Source: Heliorestis acidaminivorans
Lineage (GTDB): Bacteria; Bacillota; Desulfitobacteriia; Heliobacteriales; Heliobacteriaceae
Length of the DNA: 64,000 nt
Assembly (NCBI RefSeq): GCF_008933955.1
Contig: NZ_WBXO01000001.1
Span: forward strand, 496,001-560,000
Direction of reading: 5' to 3'
Part shown: piece by piece, positions 63,037-64,000 of the stretch
Position numbering within the stretch: the first letter of the stretch is position 1
Layout of the letters: the number at the start of each line of letters is the position of its first letter
Position numbers and translations under genes: made by a program
Notes under the pieces: model-generated
The model's database searches: none
Seen by the model: only the letters and a program-made list of their open reading frames with translations
What the model was told of the DNA's origin: nothing

Positions 63037-64000
63037 TTAGAACGCACGAAGAGCTCGATACAATGTATCCCGTTGGACAGGCTCTTTTCCTACCGTTCGA
63101 ATGCAATGCACGATCTCATCCAAGGGCACGCGATAAGTCACCCCCGTTGCACGTACTACGTTCTCTTCTAACATGGTACCTCCAAAATCATTAGCACCAA
63201 AAGCAAGCGCTACCTGAGCCATTCCTGACCCTTGAGTCACCCAGGAAGCTTGTATATTGGGAATGTTATCTAAGAAAACCCTAGATAAGGCTAAAGTTCT
63301 GATATATTCGACACCAGTTGCGCTCATTCCTCCTAGTTCTGTATGATCTGGTTGAAAGCTCCACGGAATAAAGGCAGTAAAACCACCTGTTTCATCTTGC
63401 GCCTCTCGTAGGCGCTCTAGATGATAAATTCTTTCTTCCACCGTTTCAACTGACCCAAACATCATAGTAGCCGTTGTTTTCATGCCTTGACGATGGGCTG
63501 TTTGCATCACATCCATCCACTGACGCCAACCAATTTTACGTGGGCTAATCAAAGCACGTACACGATCATCTAGTATTTCAGCGCCCCCGCCAGGTATAGA
63601 ATCAAGGCCTGCTTCTTTCAAACTTTCGATCGTTTTCGCTATGGACAGACCGCTCTTTTCAGCTATATGCACAATCTCTGGTGGTGAAAAAGAATGAATA
63701 TGAATCTTATATCTCTCTTTGATAGCTCGTAACAAGTCTAAATAGTACTCAAGTGTTAACTCAGGATGTAGGCCACCTTGCATTAAGATTTGAGTACCGC
63801 CTAAGGCAATTGTCTCTTCAATTTTCTTAAAAATTTCTTTCTCATCAAGCACATAAGCACCGGGAGAGTTTGGTTCTTTATAAAAAGCGCAAAAACGACA
63901 ACCCATCGTACAAACGTTAGTATAGTTAATGTTGCGATCAATCACGAAAGTTACCTTGTCATCACCATGTAAGTCTTTACTAACAGATTGAGCTAAAGTA
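63037..64000 (-). CDS. mqnC: Cyclic dehypoxanthinyl futalosine synthase MqnC (5' end outside the window)
   Basis: Radical SAM enzyme of the futalosine route to menaquinone. The cluster motif CTMGCRFC follows DRNINYTNV; MQGGLHPELTLEYYLDL, HSFSPPEI, DSIPGGGAEIL, TATMMFGSVET and ETGGFTAFIPWSFQPDHT are MqnC signatures. A GTG at 63945 is not the true start, because the frame runs open to the window edge and the residues before it (HGDDKVTFVIDRNINY) match the family. The gene is therefore partial. It is followed by tatC. Confidence 0.93.
   Translation of the reverse strand, partial: TLAQSVSKDLHGDDKVTFVIDRNINYTNVCTMGCRFCAFYKEPNSPGAYVLDEKEIFKKIEETIALGGTQILMQGGLHPELTLEYYLDLLRAIKERYKIHIHSFSPPEIVHIAEKSGLSIAKTIESLKEAGLDSIPGGGAEILDDRVRALISPRKIGWRQWMDVMQTAHRQGMKTTATMMFGSVETVEERIYHLERLREAQDETGGFTAFIPWSFQPDHTELGGMSATGVEYIRTLALSRVFLDNIPNIQASWVTQGSGMAQVALAFGANDFGGTMLEENVVRATGVTYRVPLDEIVHCIRTVGKEPVQRDTLYRALRAF

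Noticed and set aside
1-64000. CRISPR arrays, insertion sequences, prophage or attachment sites
   Set aside because: I found no direct-repeat arrays, transposase or integrase genes, or flanking repeats; gene order and base use look uniform.

Overview
The window looks like chromosome from an anaerobic, endospore-forming Firmicute of the class Clostridia. The evidence is a GerA-type germinant receptor operon, SpoIVA, a SpoIIP-like protein, an AT-rich composition, strong purine-rich Shine-Dalgarno sites, TTG/GTG starts and tight ATGA overlaps. The combination of an alternative (siroheme-dependent) heme pathway, a Ccs cytochrome c maturation system, the futalosine menaquinone enzyme MqnC and an NADH-linked Flx-Hdr complex suggests a heliobacterium or a Desulfitobacterium-like relative. 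I infer heliobacteria from the gene order hemA-hemC-cobA/hemD-ahbC-hemB-ahbD-ahbA-ahbB-hemL, but no photosynthesis gene lies in the window to prove it. I see no phage, insertion sequence, CRISPR array or obviously transferred island.

Layout, plus-strand part: the tail of an upstream gene (2-70) and a terminator; a germination operon gerA-gerB-gerC plus a small fourth gene (216-4630); a minus-strand ABC-2 exporter pair (4688-6551); a small membrane protein; and a TPP-riboswitch-controlled thiS-thiG-thiH operon (7024-9353). From 9381 on, almost everything is on the minus strand. A complete non-flagellar-looking chemosensory operon (18587 down to 9381) runs response regulator, CheC, hybrid sensor kinase, CheR-TPR, double CheW, CZB-type chemoreceptor, CheA-REC, CheB. 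It is followed by hdrCBA-flxDCBA (25513 down to 18750) and mobA-fdhD-mobB (27850 down to 25939). A plus-strand DedA/VTT-type membrane protein (27931-28638) interrupts the minus-strand run.

28713-46135: a metallophosphoesterase; Nif3-like protein and trmK; a tRNA with CAT anticodon (probably tRNA-Ile2) behind a near-consensus promoter; rpoD, dnaG, dgt; an FMN reductase; spoIVA with a plausible sigma-E promoter; gpsA, plsY, der, a PDZ/radical-SAM protein, a degenerate SpoIIP-like protein, a multi-pass membrane protein, fni and ilvN-ilvB.

46140-64000: ilvB has an attenuator-like leader. One long minus-strand cluster then carries cytochrome c assembly and tetrapyrrole synthesis: ccs1, ccsA, met8-type siroheme synthase, hemA, hemC, cobA-hemD fusion, ahbC, hemB, ahbD, ahbA, ahbB, hemL and a small membrane-anchored diheme cytochrome c. 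Together these genes make 5-aminolevulinate, uroporphyrinogen III, siroheme and heme b, and attach heme to apocytochromes. Upstream of it lie hepT, tatA, tatC and the 3' part of mqnC, so quinone side chain, quinone head group, Tat export and cytochrome assembly are clustered.

The most unusual items are: the fourth small ORF of the germinant receptor operon; the chemosensory operon with an extracytoplasmic zinc-type CZB sensor, a two-site CheC and a CheB without receiver domain; the diheme cytochrome at the end of the heme operon; the SpoIIP-like protein without its amidase residues; and the ilvBN leader that could switch between two pairings and lacks a T-box.
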